Positions 44,430 to 56,469 are shown, counted from the stretch's first letter. The stretch: 64,000 nucleotides of DNA from Exophiala sp. HKRS030 (GCA_023897205.1 JAHWDD010000006.1:2480001-2544000); one strand, 5' to 3'. Notes: generated by a model from the sequence alone, not told the origin. Made by a program: numbers and translations.

Positions 44430-46519
44430 CGTGTGAGGTGGCCGAGCAGGCAGGTAGAATGAGATGTGACTCTGCGTATGAGGCTTTCACAAAAGCCTTT
44501 TTTGTACAACTTACAGGTTGAATTTTGGGAGAAGGTAGTATCTATTTCTCAGCAACTGCAAAATTGTCCCACTCACATTATGCCTTGGGTGCAAGTTCGA
44601 ATGCGCGGGAGACGTGATTCCGTGCGTGACTCGTAACTCGGCGCTCCGAGAGTTATTGGGGTTTCCATGTCCTCAGTCACCCGGTGCCGGATCTCCAATT
44701 TTCCATAAAGCGGAATTGTTGCGTAAAGCGGCACGCCTCGGAGGGTGTGTGCGTGAGGATCGTGACTCACGGGTTATCCCACCAGTCACTGGGCTAGTCT
44801 GACGGTGTCTTCTCGAGGAAGATACCGGAGGAGCCATATGGCCTCAGATATTGTTGGATTGAGAACATGGTCATTGGTAGGATTACAAGATTATAGAAGT
44901 TAAAGGCCGATGAATTTTCTCGGTGTGGCCATGAGCAAGCGGTGGAGAGATGTAAGATCAGTCTTCCTACTCACTTGAGTCGATTTCTCGGATTTCCATG
45001 GGGATTTCCATGGTCTGAAACAAATGCCACAGACGGTGGTCACTTGCGAGTTGTAACGAAGTGGGTGTGTTTCAGAAAGCGTGTGTGTGACGGCTGAAAC
45101 TTGGGATGGGAAATGCGAGTGTAACGGCTGACGCGGCTAACGGCGGGCCCTATGTCCTTCCCTGGGCGTTCCCGGGGTGCCTAAACAAGGGAAGGCTGAC
45201 GCCTGGGACCCTTCGTGCCTAAGCTTGGCCTCTTATCGTAGAATTGACGACCGTTTGCAGCCCGTCACGGACATTGGCTGATGGTGACTGATCAGCGATC
45301 AGTGATGACTGGCACATGCCACGCTACGCCCTGCCAGCCTTCCCTTGGACCGTTATTTAGGCACTACTAACTCGGAGTACTTGGGCCACTAAGTGGTTAA
45401 CCACTCCGTAGTCCACACAGTAGGCGTCGCTAAGTAAGGCCGAGGGGGTGTCTAATTAGCCCTCGGCCTCTAGTCTCCAATTTCTAGGCAGCGGGTTGGC
45501 GGCTGAAGCCTGAATCTACCGGGCTAGGGGGGCACGGGCAGCTAACCTAGTTAGCCTGGCGTAGTGAAATTAAAAAAATGATTACTCCCAGCATTGGCCG
45601 AGTTTGTTTGCAATCAAAGCCTCACACCTTGCAAGTCGCAACTTAAACCCTGATACGAGGCAGCGACGACGAGCATCCGCCTATCCCAGGTTTTGAAGCC
45701 AGCGATCACCGCCAGCCCATGGCGCTGGTCTGCCATGCTTGTGCCAGTGCTTAACATACCCACTGAATGCGGAATGGAATGGAATGCCTGCTGCTTCCTG
45801 ACCGAGTTACCAACAATGCTGCTAGTTCGTCAACTAACCTCAAGACCATTCACCCTTGGTCTCGCTCGTCTAATCATTGACTGGCCAACATTCATCGTTT
45901 CCCTTGGACTTGAACAGACTAAAGAGTTGAGGAACCAAGGCACCTACCAGGACTCATTCTTGATCAGCCTCAATTCCGCCTTTACCCATCGAGTCTAACG
46001 CTGTTGGCCCTTGTGACTGATTTCCCGTGGCTCGTGGCTCGTGGCATCTGGCATCACGAGACACCCACCTCCTCAAGTCCAAGTCCTCGACTTGCAAACG
46101 TTGGTCCTATCTCACCTCTCGCCTCTCGCCTCTCACCTCTCATCTCTCGCTTTCGCATCTTGGAACTTGAGGGAAACCAGACCAAGACCATACCATCTCT
46201 TCCGTTTGCGTCACTTCACTATCTTACTCACCAATTCTACTCTTCCCCCAATCATCCGCCCGCTTCCTATCCATCCGTCACCCGCCTTTGTTTCCTGCCA
46301 AACCAGCTTCCTCTTATTTAAACCCACTCCTTCCCCGGCTCACATATAATCGCGCACATGCCTGGAATCCGTACGTCTTTTTTCTCTCTTCTTTCCTATC
46401 AGTTCTTGTCCAGAGACATTCCCCCAAGCCCTCAGGTCACACCGATCTACCCCGCGATCTGACCATATCAACAACTTCCCTTCCTAACACTTCTGTTTCT
46501 TCATCACAGCCCCGACGCC
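44430..46519. other. 2.1 kb intergenic region
   Basis: Promoter of the CMD gene and upstream region of the small Pro/Ala gene. It contains a stem-loop at 45437-45469, a 14-base palindrome AGTGGTTAACCACT at 45392 and CT-rich runs near 46120-46150. No gene recognised. Confidence 0.5.
45437..45469. repeat. 10-bp perfect inverted repeat
   Basis: AGGCCGAGGG at 45437-45446 pairs with CCCTCGGCCT at 45460-45469 around a 13-base loop. It could be a structure or the tip of a small transposable element; no flanking duplication is evident. Confidence 0.6.
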
Positions 46520-46806
46520 ATGGATAAGCTCAAGGCTTTTTTCAAGAGCAAGAAGGAGAAGCTGCTGGCTACCAAAAAGACCGAGACCAACGGTACCACC
46601 GCTACCAAGCCTACACCCACCGAAACCGCTCCTGCGCCGGCCACTACTGAACCCACTCCCACTCCTGCCGGTGAGTAATTCTGATTCAACAAGATCTAGA
46701 GACTCGTTGACTGACAATCTACGGCAGCGGCACCTGCTGATGCCCCGCTGATAAGCCTGCCGATCCGGCACCAGTTCCAGCACCCGCTGTTGAGCCGACC
46801 AAATAA
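46520..46806 (+). pseudogene. small Lys-rich then Pro/Ala/Thr-rich protein, frameshifted
   Basis: Exons 46520-46670 and from 46728. The N-terminus is basic (MDKLKAFFKSKKEKLLATKK) followed by a Thr/Pro/Ala repeat tail. In exon 2 the frame reads AAPADAP and then is lost at the C run 46743-46746; one more base there would continue ADKPADPAPVPAPAVEPTK to a stop at 46804. The abrupt change from Pro/Ala repeat to unrelated residues makes the missing base evident. Family unknown. Likely a real gene with a consensus error rather than a dead one. Confidence 0.55.
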
Positions 46807-47784
46807 GGCTGTGCAGATCTGACGAGCTAGAAGATGCGAGTCACCACCGCCTCATGGACGGATGTGCTCTTCTGCTTTGATCAGCAGCAACCTCCCGGGA
46901 CTCCCGGACACCCCAGTCGACCTTTATACCCAGTTTCTACTCGAGTCACCCAGCGTCTAATCAAACTTATACCCCTTCTGGCGCCTGGCAGCGGATTGTT
47001 TTCTACACGATACCCCATCCTTTCTCGCCAAAGGAATCACGCGATGATCATCATTGATTGGGCTACAACAAAGCACAAGTTCCTTTCCTTACAAGCAGCC
47101 ATATGATACCCCCATTCAGTTCTGCACCACGACCTCAGCATGGCTCGAGATACGCCACAGCCTCAAATGATACCCACAGTCAGAGTCAATGAACTTCAGA
47201 TAGTCAAACTCTTGTCATTAAGTAGCATAGGAGATTGAATCCCATTACAATTTGCCACTATTTGACCACTTTCTTCCAACTAGTAGTGTACAATCCACTG
47301 TGCCTCAAATCACCTAAATAGGTCATTGACCTCGTGCCTATCTCCCGATGTATCTCATTCACTTGACGGGGTGATTTCCAATCAGAATGTTTTCGCCTTT
47401 CCCTAATTTCATAACGATGCCGTCATGCTTATGCCGTTCGCATCCTAACTCCAATCGAAACACGCCGTCCCCCCTCAAAAAGACCAATCCACTTCGTTGA
47501 TACATCACCGAAAGGCTGAAACCCACAAGCTCACAGGGTAATTTGGGTAATTTTACACGATAATCCCTTCATCTTACTTGAAGAGACCCATCCGCCACTC
47601 CGTGATCATGGGGCTGATACCACAAATGAACTGCTCCATCCATTAAAGGATAGATAGAATACATGGCAGCAGCAAACCGCCTTGACTGCGGCTCTGCACT
47701 CCAGTCAAAAGGTTTTGGTGATAGTGTCTTTCCAGACCAGTTTTGCTAGTGTCGTCCCCCCCCGGACCGTTCTCCTGTACCATC
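46807..47784. other. 1 kb intergenic region
   Basis: 3' flanks of the small Pro/Ala gene and the LAMTOR-like gene. No gene recognised. Confidence 0.5.
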
Positions 47785-48429
47785 TCACTCGGGCCAGTTC
47801 ACATCGAGTTTGACGAGCACGCTCGAGTCTTTCAGTTTACTGCCACCGGTGCCATTCAAGCCTCGGAATGAGCCATGACTCCGCAATGACTGTGCGTCTT
47901 TTGAAGTCGGTCGTGACACAGGATAGATTCGGATCGACCTCTTGGATTTATCCCCAGGAATCAGCGACAGAAGAATGTCCTGGTGACTCGAGCCGTGGAG
48001 TTGCGATGACGCCGACATAGACAGTGTGCTGTGTCCGTGAGGGAAGATTTCCACGATTTTACTATGTACATAGAAAACAAGCGATTTGTCAGTCGATGGT
48101 TTGCTTTGGTAGAGCCATATAAGTAGGGAATAGTGGGAGACGTACTCGGTCGCCGAGTTGGTGATCTTATCCAACCCTTCTTGCTCCCGTTGTACTTCTT
48201 CAGGACTCAGTATGTTCTGTGACAGGACGTTGCCCGCACCCCATGTCCCATAGCCGTGGGCGTTGTTGCCGAATTCATCGTACAGGAGGCGCGCGCGATC
48301 ATGCTGCGAACGAAGATCGTGGTCAGTTAGATGTTCAATGGAGACAGTCAATCAACGGGAAGTGGGATCCGTATATACCTCATCGTCCTCATTGCCGCGC
48401 AGGCCCAGACAAGAGAGACAGGAGCCCAT
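47785..48429 (-). CDS. LAMTOR1/Meh1-like vacuolar membrane anchor of the Ragulator/EGO complex
   Basis: Expected to tether Rag GTPases and TORC1 signalling to the vacuole. Exons 48429-48379, 48303-48146 and 48061-47785 give 161 aa. The start MGSCLSCLGLRG presents Gly2 for myristoylation and Cys4/Cys7 for palmitoylation, the lipid anchor of this family. It is followed by the conserved DDEHDRARLLYDEFGNNAHG. The acidic-to-helical middle (LSPEEVQREQEGLDKITNSA) continues into KIVEIFPHG. The key first exon is only 51 nt. Assignment rests on the lipidation motif plus RxRLLxxE pattern; the C-terminal part is poorly conserved. Confidence 0.78.
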
Positions 48430-49509
48430 CGAGGTTGCGATCTACTGCTAGCTCGCAGCGACTCGAGAGCATGAGACCTCCGCTATGACAGTTTGTTCAT
48501 CTAACTCGTCGTCCAGAATGACATGGTCTTGGAACAGTTCCCGCTTGTGGAATGTGATATTGCCTTCCGGTCGTGCTGCATGTCGTCGACTCGCGACGAG
48601 CCCAGAATGCGAACTGCTGTCTCATGATGCAACCTTGGAAGTATAGTTTTTCCGTTCCGTGCGATGTGTGATAGTTTCTCCAGCCTCGCCAGGAGCTTCC
48701 AAAAGTTACACCCCAGCTAACTTCTCATTCTTCTTTCACTGGCTTGATGAATACCTTCTACAAGTCTCTTCAGCATGCTATACAGGTCGCGCAATGGCCT
48801 TAATCATAAGAATGATGGATGATCCCCAAAGGTCCCGTCGATGAGGACAGTACTTCCACCACGAGAAGCTTGTCTACCTAGACGAGAAGCCGGATGTGCC
48901 AATCATCCAAAACGCTCTCAAGGCAACTAAAGGGAGGTTTATTGACATTTACTCAAGGTGTCCTCGTCGAGCCCGGCTAGACGAGGTCTGGTATTCATGC
49001 AATCAGTTTCGGAAATCAAACAGGATTGTTGTCCGCTCTTTCTGTTCCCGACATGCCAGCCTATGGCACGAGAGCAAGGCAGCATCCCGTCCCAGATAGC
49101 ATCAGCAAGCAAAAAGAGGTTTGTTGATAGACCCTTCGCTCATGCTCTGACATAGGAATGAATAGCTTTGCCACTTCCTCTTGATGTCCACTGTTTGGAA
49201 CCGACGAGACCCTTGCATCGGACTTCCGATGGCCAAGCCACAACACACTTTTCCACCACGAGGCTGTCAACTCCTGTCCCTCTTGCGAAGGATGCCCGAG
49301 ACAATGCGTTTCATTTTCCATGCAGGGACGAATTAATCTAAATCAAATAACAAAAATGGCATCCTTGGGATGGTTCGCTTTGATATATATTCCACATGCT
49401 CCAGCCATATCATGTCGAGATCTACAAGCCCGTCCATTCCTTTCCGTGCACCAGTCATTCGTTTCTCCATTCACTCTTTTGGCCATTTGATTTCTTCTGA
49501 TCAATCAGA
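48430..49509. other. 1.1 kb divergent spacer with possible relic
   Basis: Between the LAMTOR-like and Ser/Thr-rich genes. A coding-like stretch at about 48855-48960 (HHEKLVYLDEKPDVPIIQNA) is open but flanked by stops. I cannot place it in a family. Confidence 0.4.
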
Positions 49510-51789
49510 ATGCATCCCACGCTCATTTCTCCTACCATTTGGGTAGGCTTAAGCATACTGACAGTCGCATCCGCACAGCAACCGGGACCTCACGGGGCTT
49601 ATGGAGGAGTTTGGGTCGACTGGTTCAACGCGGGTGGCCCTTGGAAGCCAACGACCAAGTCATGGGTCACAAGTACCTCGACTTCCGCCGAAGGCAGTAC
49701 CTCCAGTACTACGAGTTCTCTCGATACCACTACTACATCATCGGACCTATCGACAACCTCTACTTCCGGCTCTACCACTACGAGCAGCACATCGATTGTC
49801 GATACGCCCGTTACCACCTCGACAACTTCGTTGCCTGTGTTCACTTCGACGACTTCCATTTTCGACACTCCAGATGTCACGTCCACGACTTCTTCGCTGC
49901 CTGTGATCACCTCGACCACGTTGTCAACTTCTGTTTCCGATATCCCTACAATCATCTCTTCCAGTACCACAACTGGCGGAAGTTCTTCTGAAGTCTCGTC
50001 CACTTTCACTACAGAATTCGCCACGACCGTCACCACAGGCGTGACCTCCTCAGTCCCTACTGCTGGCACGTCCACTACGAGCTCTCGATCCAGATCTTTC
50101 GAGCTATCACCAGAATCCCGAACTGACACAACATCTACCTCCTCCGCTTCGTACCCACATTGGACTGGAACTTATCACCCGTGGGCCGACTGGCTTTCTC
50201 GTAGTTCGACGATCTCGGGTTCGACGTCTTTGTCTGTATCCGTTTCAACTCAGCAATCTAGCTCCTCCAGTGCTAGCGTCGAAGCCACTACGACGGGCTT
50301 GTCGACCTCTGCAAGCCCAAGCCCAGAGAAGTCTACCACGACGAACTTGTCGACACCTCCAAGCCCAGAGATATCTACTACGTCGGCTTCCCACCCTTTC
50401 TGGACTGGAACTTATCACCCTTGGGCCGATTGGCTCTCTCGTAGTTCAACAATCTCTAGTACGACATCTTTGTCTGTGACCCTTCCAACTCAGCAATCTA
50501 GCTCCTCCAGTGCTAGCGCGGAAGTCTCTACTACGACGACTTTGTTGACTCCTCCGGGCCCAGAGACATCTACAACATCAGCAAGCACTACTTCTCCTTT
50601 CACAATTACGCAGGATACGACCTCGACAACCTCTACTGATTTGACTCCAAGAAGCTCAAGCACTTCGGTTACTGATCAACCAGTTACTAGCTCTACTACA
50701 ACAGCAGAAGACATTCCTACAACACTAAGTTCTACCACAGTTTCGGCCTCAACACCAGTCGATGATACTAGCTTGACATCTTCAACTCTCACAGGCTTGA
50801 CTACTACGACGACTTTGTCAGTATCGGAAACCACAACTGAGCAGACGACCTCGGCTGGTCCATCTCGACTGGCGACGTCAAGCTCCTTCTCGAAACCCTG
50901 GAGCAGGAGCTGGAGCAAAAGCAGAAGCTGGAGCAAGTCTTGGTCACATCAATGGACTAGAACCGCGACTGACCTGCCAGCATCGACCAGCTCTAGCGCA
51001 GTGGCGACCAGTTCGCTATCAAGTCTTGAATCAACCTCCAGTGTTTCAAAAACCGTTAGCTTCACCGATGTCACGACATCTATCTCCACGACTGCCACTT
51101 CAAGCAGTGTTGTAGTTGGCCCCGAGCAGACAAGCTCCACTACTTCGATATCCGCAAGCTCTACCTCTGCGTCCATTGATACTTCCATCAGTTCAAGGAC
51201 AGGAACCGCAACGACAACATTCAGCAGCAGCTCTACAACAAGCATTGTCAACTCCAACGGTACCACAATTACCACAACCAACACTGCTTCAACGACCAGC
51301 TTGGCAAGTACCTCGCTCACCAATGCTTCGTCAACTTCCAGCTCCTTGTCCTCCACCTCTAGTACAACTGAAAGCGCTAGCACTAGCTCCGTGTCGAATA
51401 CATTGACAAGTACTACAAGTGCCAGCTCGACCACTAGCAGCACTTGTGCTCCTACCACCGTCACTATCAGTGGAAGCAGCTGTGAGGCCCCAACCACTGT
51501 GACAGTCAGCCCCACCTGCCCAGCTGCCACTTCCTGCGGGTCACCTGGGGACCTCACCGCCACATCCACTGTCGTAGTGACAGTGACCGGGTCGACGATT
51601 ACCGTTGAAGGGCCCGTTGTCACTGTCCCCGCGTCCACCATCACGGTTCCTGCAATCACAGTCACAAGTGTGACGACTGTTTGGAAAACCAAGAACAAGA
51701 CAACCAAGATTGGCACGGAATACTCTTTCGTCACTCAAACCGCCACCGTCCCACCCTGGGTTCGGGGCCGATATCATTGGGGATGGTAG
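49510..51789 (+). CDS. large Ser/Thr-rich secreted (cell-wall/mucin-like) protein
   Basis: Single exon, 759 aa. Signal peptide about residues 1-22 (MHPTLISPTIWVGLSILTVASA). Most of the chain is Ser/Thr runs suited to heavy O-mannosylation. Trp-rich modules stand out: VWVDWFNAGGPW near the start, WTGTYHPWADWLSRSSTIS at about residues 218 and 298 (an 80-residue period), and WSRSWSKSRSWSKSWSHQW near 460. A cysteine pair region (SSTCAPTTVTISGSSC, then CPAATSC) precedes a Val/Thr beta-like tail ending VPPWVRGRYHWGW. There is no hydrophobic C-terminal GPI signal, so it is more likely secreted or wall-bound by other means. Function unknown; adhesin or wall-coating is a guess. Neighbouring frames on both strands are compositional shadows. 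Confidence 0.85.
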   Translation: MHPTLISPTIWVGLSILTVASAQQPGPHGAYGGVWVDWFNAGGPWKPTTKSWVTSTSTSAEGSTSSTTSSLDTTTTSSDLSTTSTSGSTTTSSTSIVDTPVTTSTTSLPVFTSTTSIFDTPDVTSTTSSLPVITSTTLSTSVSDIPTIISSSTTTGGSSSEVSSTFTTEFATTVTTGVTSSVPTAGTSTTSSRSRSFELSPESRTDTTSTSSASYPHWTGTYHPWADWLSRSSTISGSTSLSVSVSTQQSSSSSASVEATTTGLSTSASPSPEKSTTTNLSTPPSPEISTTSASHPFWTGTYHPWADWLSRSSTISSTTSLSVTLPTQQSSSSSASAEVSTTTTLLTPPGPETSTTSASTTSPFTITQDTTSTTSTDLTPRSSSTSVTDQPVTSSTTTAEDIPTTLSSTTVSASTPVDDTSLTSSTLTGLTTTTTLSVSETTTEQTTSAGPSRLATSSSFSKPWSRSWSKSRSWSKSWSHQWTRTATDLPASTSSSAVATSSLSSLESTSSVSKTVSFTDVTTSISTTATSSSVVVGPEQTSSTTSISASSTSASIDTSISSRTGTATTTFSSSSTTSIVNSNGTTITTTNTASTTSLASTSLTNASSTSSSLSSTSSTTESASTSSVSNTLTSTTSASSTTSSTCAPTTVTISGSSCEAPTTVTVSPTCPAATSCGSPGDLTATSTVVVTVTGSTITVEGPVVTVPASTITVPAITVTSVTTVWKTKNKTTKIGTEYSFVTQTATVPPWVRGRYHWGW

Positions 51790-52137
51790 TTCCTCTCCCG
51801 AAAAGATGGTGCTTTCAAGCCGAATCGATTCAATTTGGTATCCACAAGGACAGGATGTATGGCAGTGTTCTAGTTTCGTGGAAGTCAATTTAACGAAGAG
51901 CCGAATCAAATGCCAGAGTAGTAGAGACAGGAGGGAATCGAATGCATCTTTCGGGGGTTCAGTACTACGAGGATCGACGGGTCTTGATTTTGGGCGTACA
52001 ACGATAGTTTTCATTTCGGAGGGCACTCTTTTCTTAGAATTTTCATTTGTTCAAGAGGGGAGGGGAATGATGCTGGACTTCCTTTTGCGACTTTCTAGTG
52101 AAAGAGAGGTCTTTTCTACAGCTCTATCTCTAATATC
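51790..52137. other. convergent intergenic spacer
   Basis: 3' flanks of the Ser/Thr-rich gene and the acyl-CoA ligase gene. No gene recognised. Confidence 0.5.
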
Positions 52138-53891
52138 TCATAACTTTGTTTCACGACTCGTCTTGCTTCTACTCTGCCACACTTGCACCTCTTTATCTAA
52201 TGCGTAATCTGACGGGAAATACTGCGGGCCCAGAGTTTTCTTGACCACTTTCCCTGTTCCACTCTTGGGCAGCTCCTTGTCAATAATCCGCAGTAACGTG
52301 GGAAGCTTGTATCCGGCAAGACGACCTCGCACGTCGGCGCGAAGATCATCGAGGTGCAGATGCGTGGGGCTGCGCTTGTTCTCACTGTAGAATTTCCGCG
52401 CAACTTCATCGTCGCGCAGTGATAGAACCGCACCGACACGTTGACCGAATTCGTCGTCTGGCACGCCGACAACCATGACCTCGGCGATATACGGCAGTGC
52501 CAGGATCTCACGTTCGATATCGAGTGCGGAGATCTTGTATCCGCCGGACTTGATGATGTCGACCGAGGCACGGCCGACGATGAAATAGTATTTGCCCTCG
52601 CGTCGCGCGACGTCGCCGGAGCGGAAATACCCATCGGCGTCGTGTGCGTTGGCCGTCGCTTCGGGATCGTGCAGATACTTCGAAAACATGTTGAACGAGC
52701 GCGCGAGGACTTCGCCTTCTTCTCCCTCTGACAGCTTCACGTCGACCCCCAGCGTCAATTCCCCTACGGAACCGTCGGGGATGTCTTCGCTCGGATCGGC
52801 TGACATGTTGAACACAACGCCTAGTTCCGTCGATCCGTAGCGCTGCACAATCCGGCGGCCCATGAGAGTCGACCAGAAATCACTGATGGGCTTAGGCAGT
52901 GCAGATGTGCCGCACAGACACACCTTGAACGCCGCTGCTGCGGCTGTGTAGCCTTGTGCTTGTGCGGCAGGCAGCTTGGTGATGTGTTCGAGATAATATC
53001 TCATCATTCTCATGTATATGGTCGGCACTCCGGTGAAATGAGTCAGTCCGCCTCGTCGCCACCGGTCCCAGGTCCACTTCGGATCGAAACTCCCAGATTT
53101 GAATTCGATGCATGCTCCGGTCTGGATGAATGGGAAGAACGACACCCAGATCCCGGTTGCATGGTGGACGGGTAACAGGTGGAGGAGTATATCGGTCTCT
53201 TGCAGTCCGATCTGCTGTGCGAAGCACAATGAGCTGTCCGTCACGGCTGATCGGCGTAACACGGCTCCCTTAGGGGACCGGTGGTGCCAGAGGTGAAGAT
53301 CACGATACCCGGGGCATTGGGGTCCTGGTAGCGGTTCGAGGTGATTTTGATATCGTTCAGAGCAATTGGGGTTTGCTCTTCGAATGACTTGATCGGTATG
53401 CAAATGAAGTCAGGGTTGGTCGTGCGTCGGATTTCCTTCTCCAGCGAAGTGCCTAGATCGAGAGCCTGGCTGGCTGTGACAACTGCAATTGACTTTGCCT
53501 TGTTGACATAGTATGTCGCTTCCTTGACCGGTTGCGCACTGCTGAAGGGGCTCGCCGCCGCACCAAGGGCTAGAATCGCCAGAACGCCGACTGTGAACTC
53601 ATAGCCTCCTGGAGCGAGGAGGCTGACGAATACCTCCTTGCCGGTCTGCAGGTCATCTAGAGTTTGCGGCGTGAGTAAATGCCTCAGCACACGTCGAAGT
53701 CGTAATACATCCACCAGTAATTCAGCAGCGGTCTTCTCTATGCCTGCATTGACGTCCCGGATTGCTGGTCTCGGCTCACGGCGATGGGCTAGGGTCAGTA
53801 AGCGAGTGAATAGAGGGTCGGCAGGGAGGACATGGTCTCCGCCATGACTGGGCACGAAATCGGTCCGATCAAAAGGCGCTGGATGTTTCAT
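52138..53891 (-). CDS. AMP-dependent acyl-CoA ligase, frame broken in the signature motif
   Basis: Activates a carboxylic acid with ATP and CoA. The first part (MKHPAPFDRTDFVPSHGGDH to GIVIFTSGTTG) and the second part (KGAVLRRSAVTDSSLCFAQQ to the end) are each fully open but one frame apart. The break is at the C run 53273-53276, inside the phosphate-binding loop SGTTGxPKG; one extra C restores it. Other motifs are intact: RYGSTELGVVF, GYFRSGDVARREGKYYFIVG, VDIIKSGGYKISALDIE and LPKSGTGKV with the catalytic Lys. The C-terminus TKL is a weak peroxisomal PTS1. Size and sequence resemble ACSF3/malonyl-CoA-synthetase-type ligases; the substrate is uncertain. Divergent from acyl-CoA oxidase. Probably a functional gene with a consensus error. 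Confidence 0.85.
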
Positions 53892-54269
53892 TTCCTTTCT
53901 TCGATGCCGGTATCTCGACACCGCACATTATGAGGATCACGGTCCCAACATATGATGTGATGATTTATCTCGCCGACTGTCTGCTTGTGTAAGCTCCGCA
54001 CAGGTCATCGAATGCTCCCTCCGAATTGATAGCCAAGGCAATGTCGTCTAGCGTGCTCGGCCCAATCATAGCTATCGGTGGACATCCTCGGTACTTCTTC
54101 TCCAGGTAGGGGGTGTGCGGGGAAGACTTGAAGTCTGTTAGTCGTCGATATCCCCAATTTATTCTATGTTTGACCGTCGAAGCTTATGAGTGGAATTCTT
54201 ATCGTCAATCAATCTGCTCTGGTCTCGTAAGGAGCTGTCTAGGATCCTCGTAACGCACTATCAAGCATC
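53892..54269. promoter_or_regulatory. divergent promoter of acyl-CoA ligase and acyl-CoA oxidase
   Basis: 378 bases shared by the two fatty-acid genes. It contains CCTCGG at 54086-54091, the core site of the FarA/FarB fatty-acid regulators of Aspergillus. Confidence 0.6.
54086..54091 (+). promoter_or_regulatory. CCTCGG (FarA/FarB-type) site
   Basis: Exact CCTCGG hexamer between divergent beta-oxidation genes. A hexamer is frequent by chance, so support comes mainly from context. Confidence 0.45.
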
Positions 54270-56389
54270 ATGGTTGACTTTACGGATAAATTACGCCCTG
54301 CTGAGCCGCAAGGCCCGAGCATTCTGGCTCAAGAGAGAGCCGGCTCAGACGTCGACATCGACAAGTTAGCGAAGCATTTACTCTCTAGGAATGATTTCTA
54401 CAACAGACAAAAGAAGATCTTGGCTGTGCTAGAGCCAATCCCGATCTTCTGCAAAAAGAATCAGTTGAACATGGCCAGACCAGACAGATATCATCTCGGC
54501 CTTGCCCGTGCCAAAATGCTCAGGAGACTATCGCTCAAGCATGGCTGGGACCGCGACGACTACATCATGGCCGACTATCTGATGGACGAGATGGGACCCT
54601 ATGCTCTCCAGGCAACCATGTTTGCCACTTCCATCAGAGAACAATGTAATGACGAGCAAAAGGCTTATTGGCTTCCAAAAGTCGAGAACTGGGAGATTAT
54701 CGGTTGTTATGGCCAGACCGAACTTGGTCACGGGAGTAATGTTAGAGGGATCGAATGTGAAGCGAGATGGAATCCCGAAACCAAGGACTTCATCATCCAC
54801 AGCCCGACTATCACGGCCAGTAAATGGTGGAACGGTGCTCTGGGGAGGACGGCAAATCATGCAATCGTCGTGGCACAGTTGATGTTACCAGACCCTACTA
54901 CAGGCAACTATAAGTCCCAGGGTCCTCACCAATTTATTGTACAGATCCGTGACATGAAGACTCACAAGCCTCTGGACGGTATTGTGATTGGAGACATCGG
55001 ACCGAAATATGGCTATCCAGGCATGGACAATGGCTACATGTTGTTTGACCACCTGAGGGTGCCACATGCAGCACTACTCTCGAGATACTCTGGAGTCGAC
55101 TCTGAAAGCGGGGCATACATAAAGCCAGAAAATCCAGCCTTGGTCTATGGATCTCTGACTTTTGTGCGGGCGCAGATTATCATGCACGCCAGACTGGTGT
55201 TGGCCAGAGCCGTCACCGTGGCAGTGCGCTATTTGTCCATCCGACGCCAGTTCGCAGATAGAGACTCCAAGGACCCTCAAGCCCCGAACAGGCGGTTCTG
55301 AATTACCCGACCGTCCAGATTCGAATCTTGCCCTTATTGGCGACCACGTTCGCTCTTCACTACACTGGAGAGGCCATGTACAACCTCTACTATGGCACAA
55401 GAGCGGAAATCGAAAAGCGAGGGGATTTCTCACGCTTGGCTGAGATGCACGCTGCTTCATCGGGCTTGAAGTCGCTCTGCACCACCCTTGCCGCCGATGG
55501 TATCGAGACGTGCCGCCGAGCTATGGGAGGACATGGCTTTGGTGGCGGAAGTGGCATGATTGCTCTCAACAATGAGTATCTGTCCAAACCTACGGTTGAG
55601 GGAGATAATTGGATGATCACCCAACAGACCGCGGCGTACCTCATCAAGCGCATGGGTGAGGTCGTCAACAATACTAAGCTGAAGTCGAAGGACTCTGTCG
55701 ATGAACAGTTCCGCGATTATGTGCGCAATCAGGATAAGCAGCATAACTTCAGCATCGATCAAGATCGTGAATTGGTCGCGGCGTTCAAACATCGAGCATC
55801 TTACTTCACGTTCCAGCTCTATCAAGCAAGAATCGTCAAGAAGACCCCTTGGACCAGCCTCATGCTCTTCCTCCATAGACTGAGTCGAGCACATTCCGAG
55901 AGTCTCTTGGTCTCGAGCTTCTACGACGCCGTGTTTAAATCGACCCCTAATCCGCCGGTTGACGGAGCCACGCTTGACGTGCTGAGAAATCTGTACCGAC
56001 TCTTCGCACTCTTCACTCTGGACAATGCATCCTCTGAGTTCCTGATCTCCAAAGCCCTTACCGTGGACAAATTGCAATCACTGACGCCGGAGATCCAAGC
56101 GTTGATGACCAAGATTCGTCCCCATGCCGTGCGACTCGTTGATGCGTGGTCCATTCCCGACTACGTGCTCGAAAGTGCTTTGGGAAGCTACGACGGTGAC
56201 GTGTATAACAGACTTTTCCACAAGGCGCATCGGGAGAACCCTTTGAATTTGCAAACGTTCAATCCTGATTGGAGGAGTGAAGAGATCGTCATGGGCGAAG
56301 GCGAGGAAAATGCTCGAAGACGCTTGGAAGCATTGGCACTGGGAGTGACAGGCCTCGAGCAGTCACGCGAGCCGAAGTCAAAATTATAG
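54270..56389 (+). CDS. peroxisomal acyl-CoA oxidase, one-base frame break
   Basis: FAD enzyme making trans-2-enoyl-CoA and H2O2, first step of peroxisomal beta-oxidation. No intron. The first frame covers MVDFTDKLRPAEPQ to SKDPQAP. The second begins EQAVLNYPTVQIRILPLLAT and runs to the end. They are one frame apart at the C run 55282-55285, and one extra C joins them as a 706-aa protein of normal length. Signatures: CYGQTELGHGSNVRGIE, ASKWWNGALGRTANHA, VRYLSIRRQF and CRRAMGGHGFGGGSGMI. The C-terminus KSKL ends in SKL, a classical PTS1. It starts divergently from the acyl-CoA ligase and ends 80 bases from the convergent hydratase. Probably a consensus error. Confidence 0.92.
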
Positions 56390-56469
56390 ACTGTTTGTAG
56401 AATTTTGATTACGTGGCCTGATTTTCGGCCTCAATTAGTCGTGTTTCTACAATAACAGGCGAATCGCCC

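Noticed and set aside
46359..46519. Upstream exon MPGI for the small Pro/Ala gene
   Set aside because: The donor phase does not match the next exon, while the ATG at 46520 gives a sensible start.
49599..51734. Long antisense and alternate-frame open frames across the Ser/Thr-rich gene
   Set aside because: They are compositional shadows of ACN/TCN repeats on the coding strand and show no domain.
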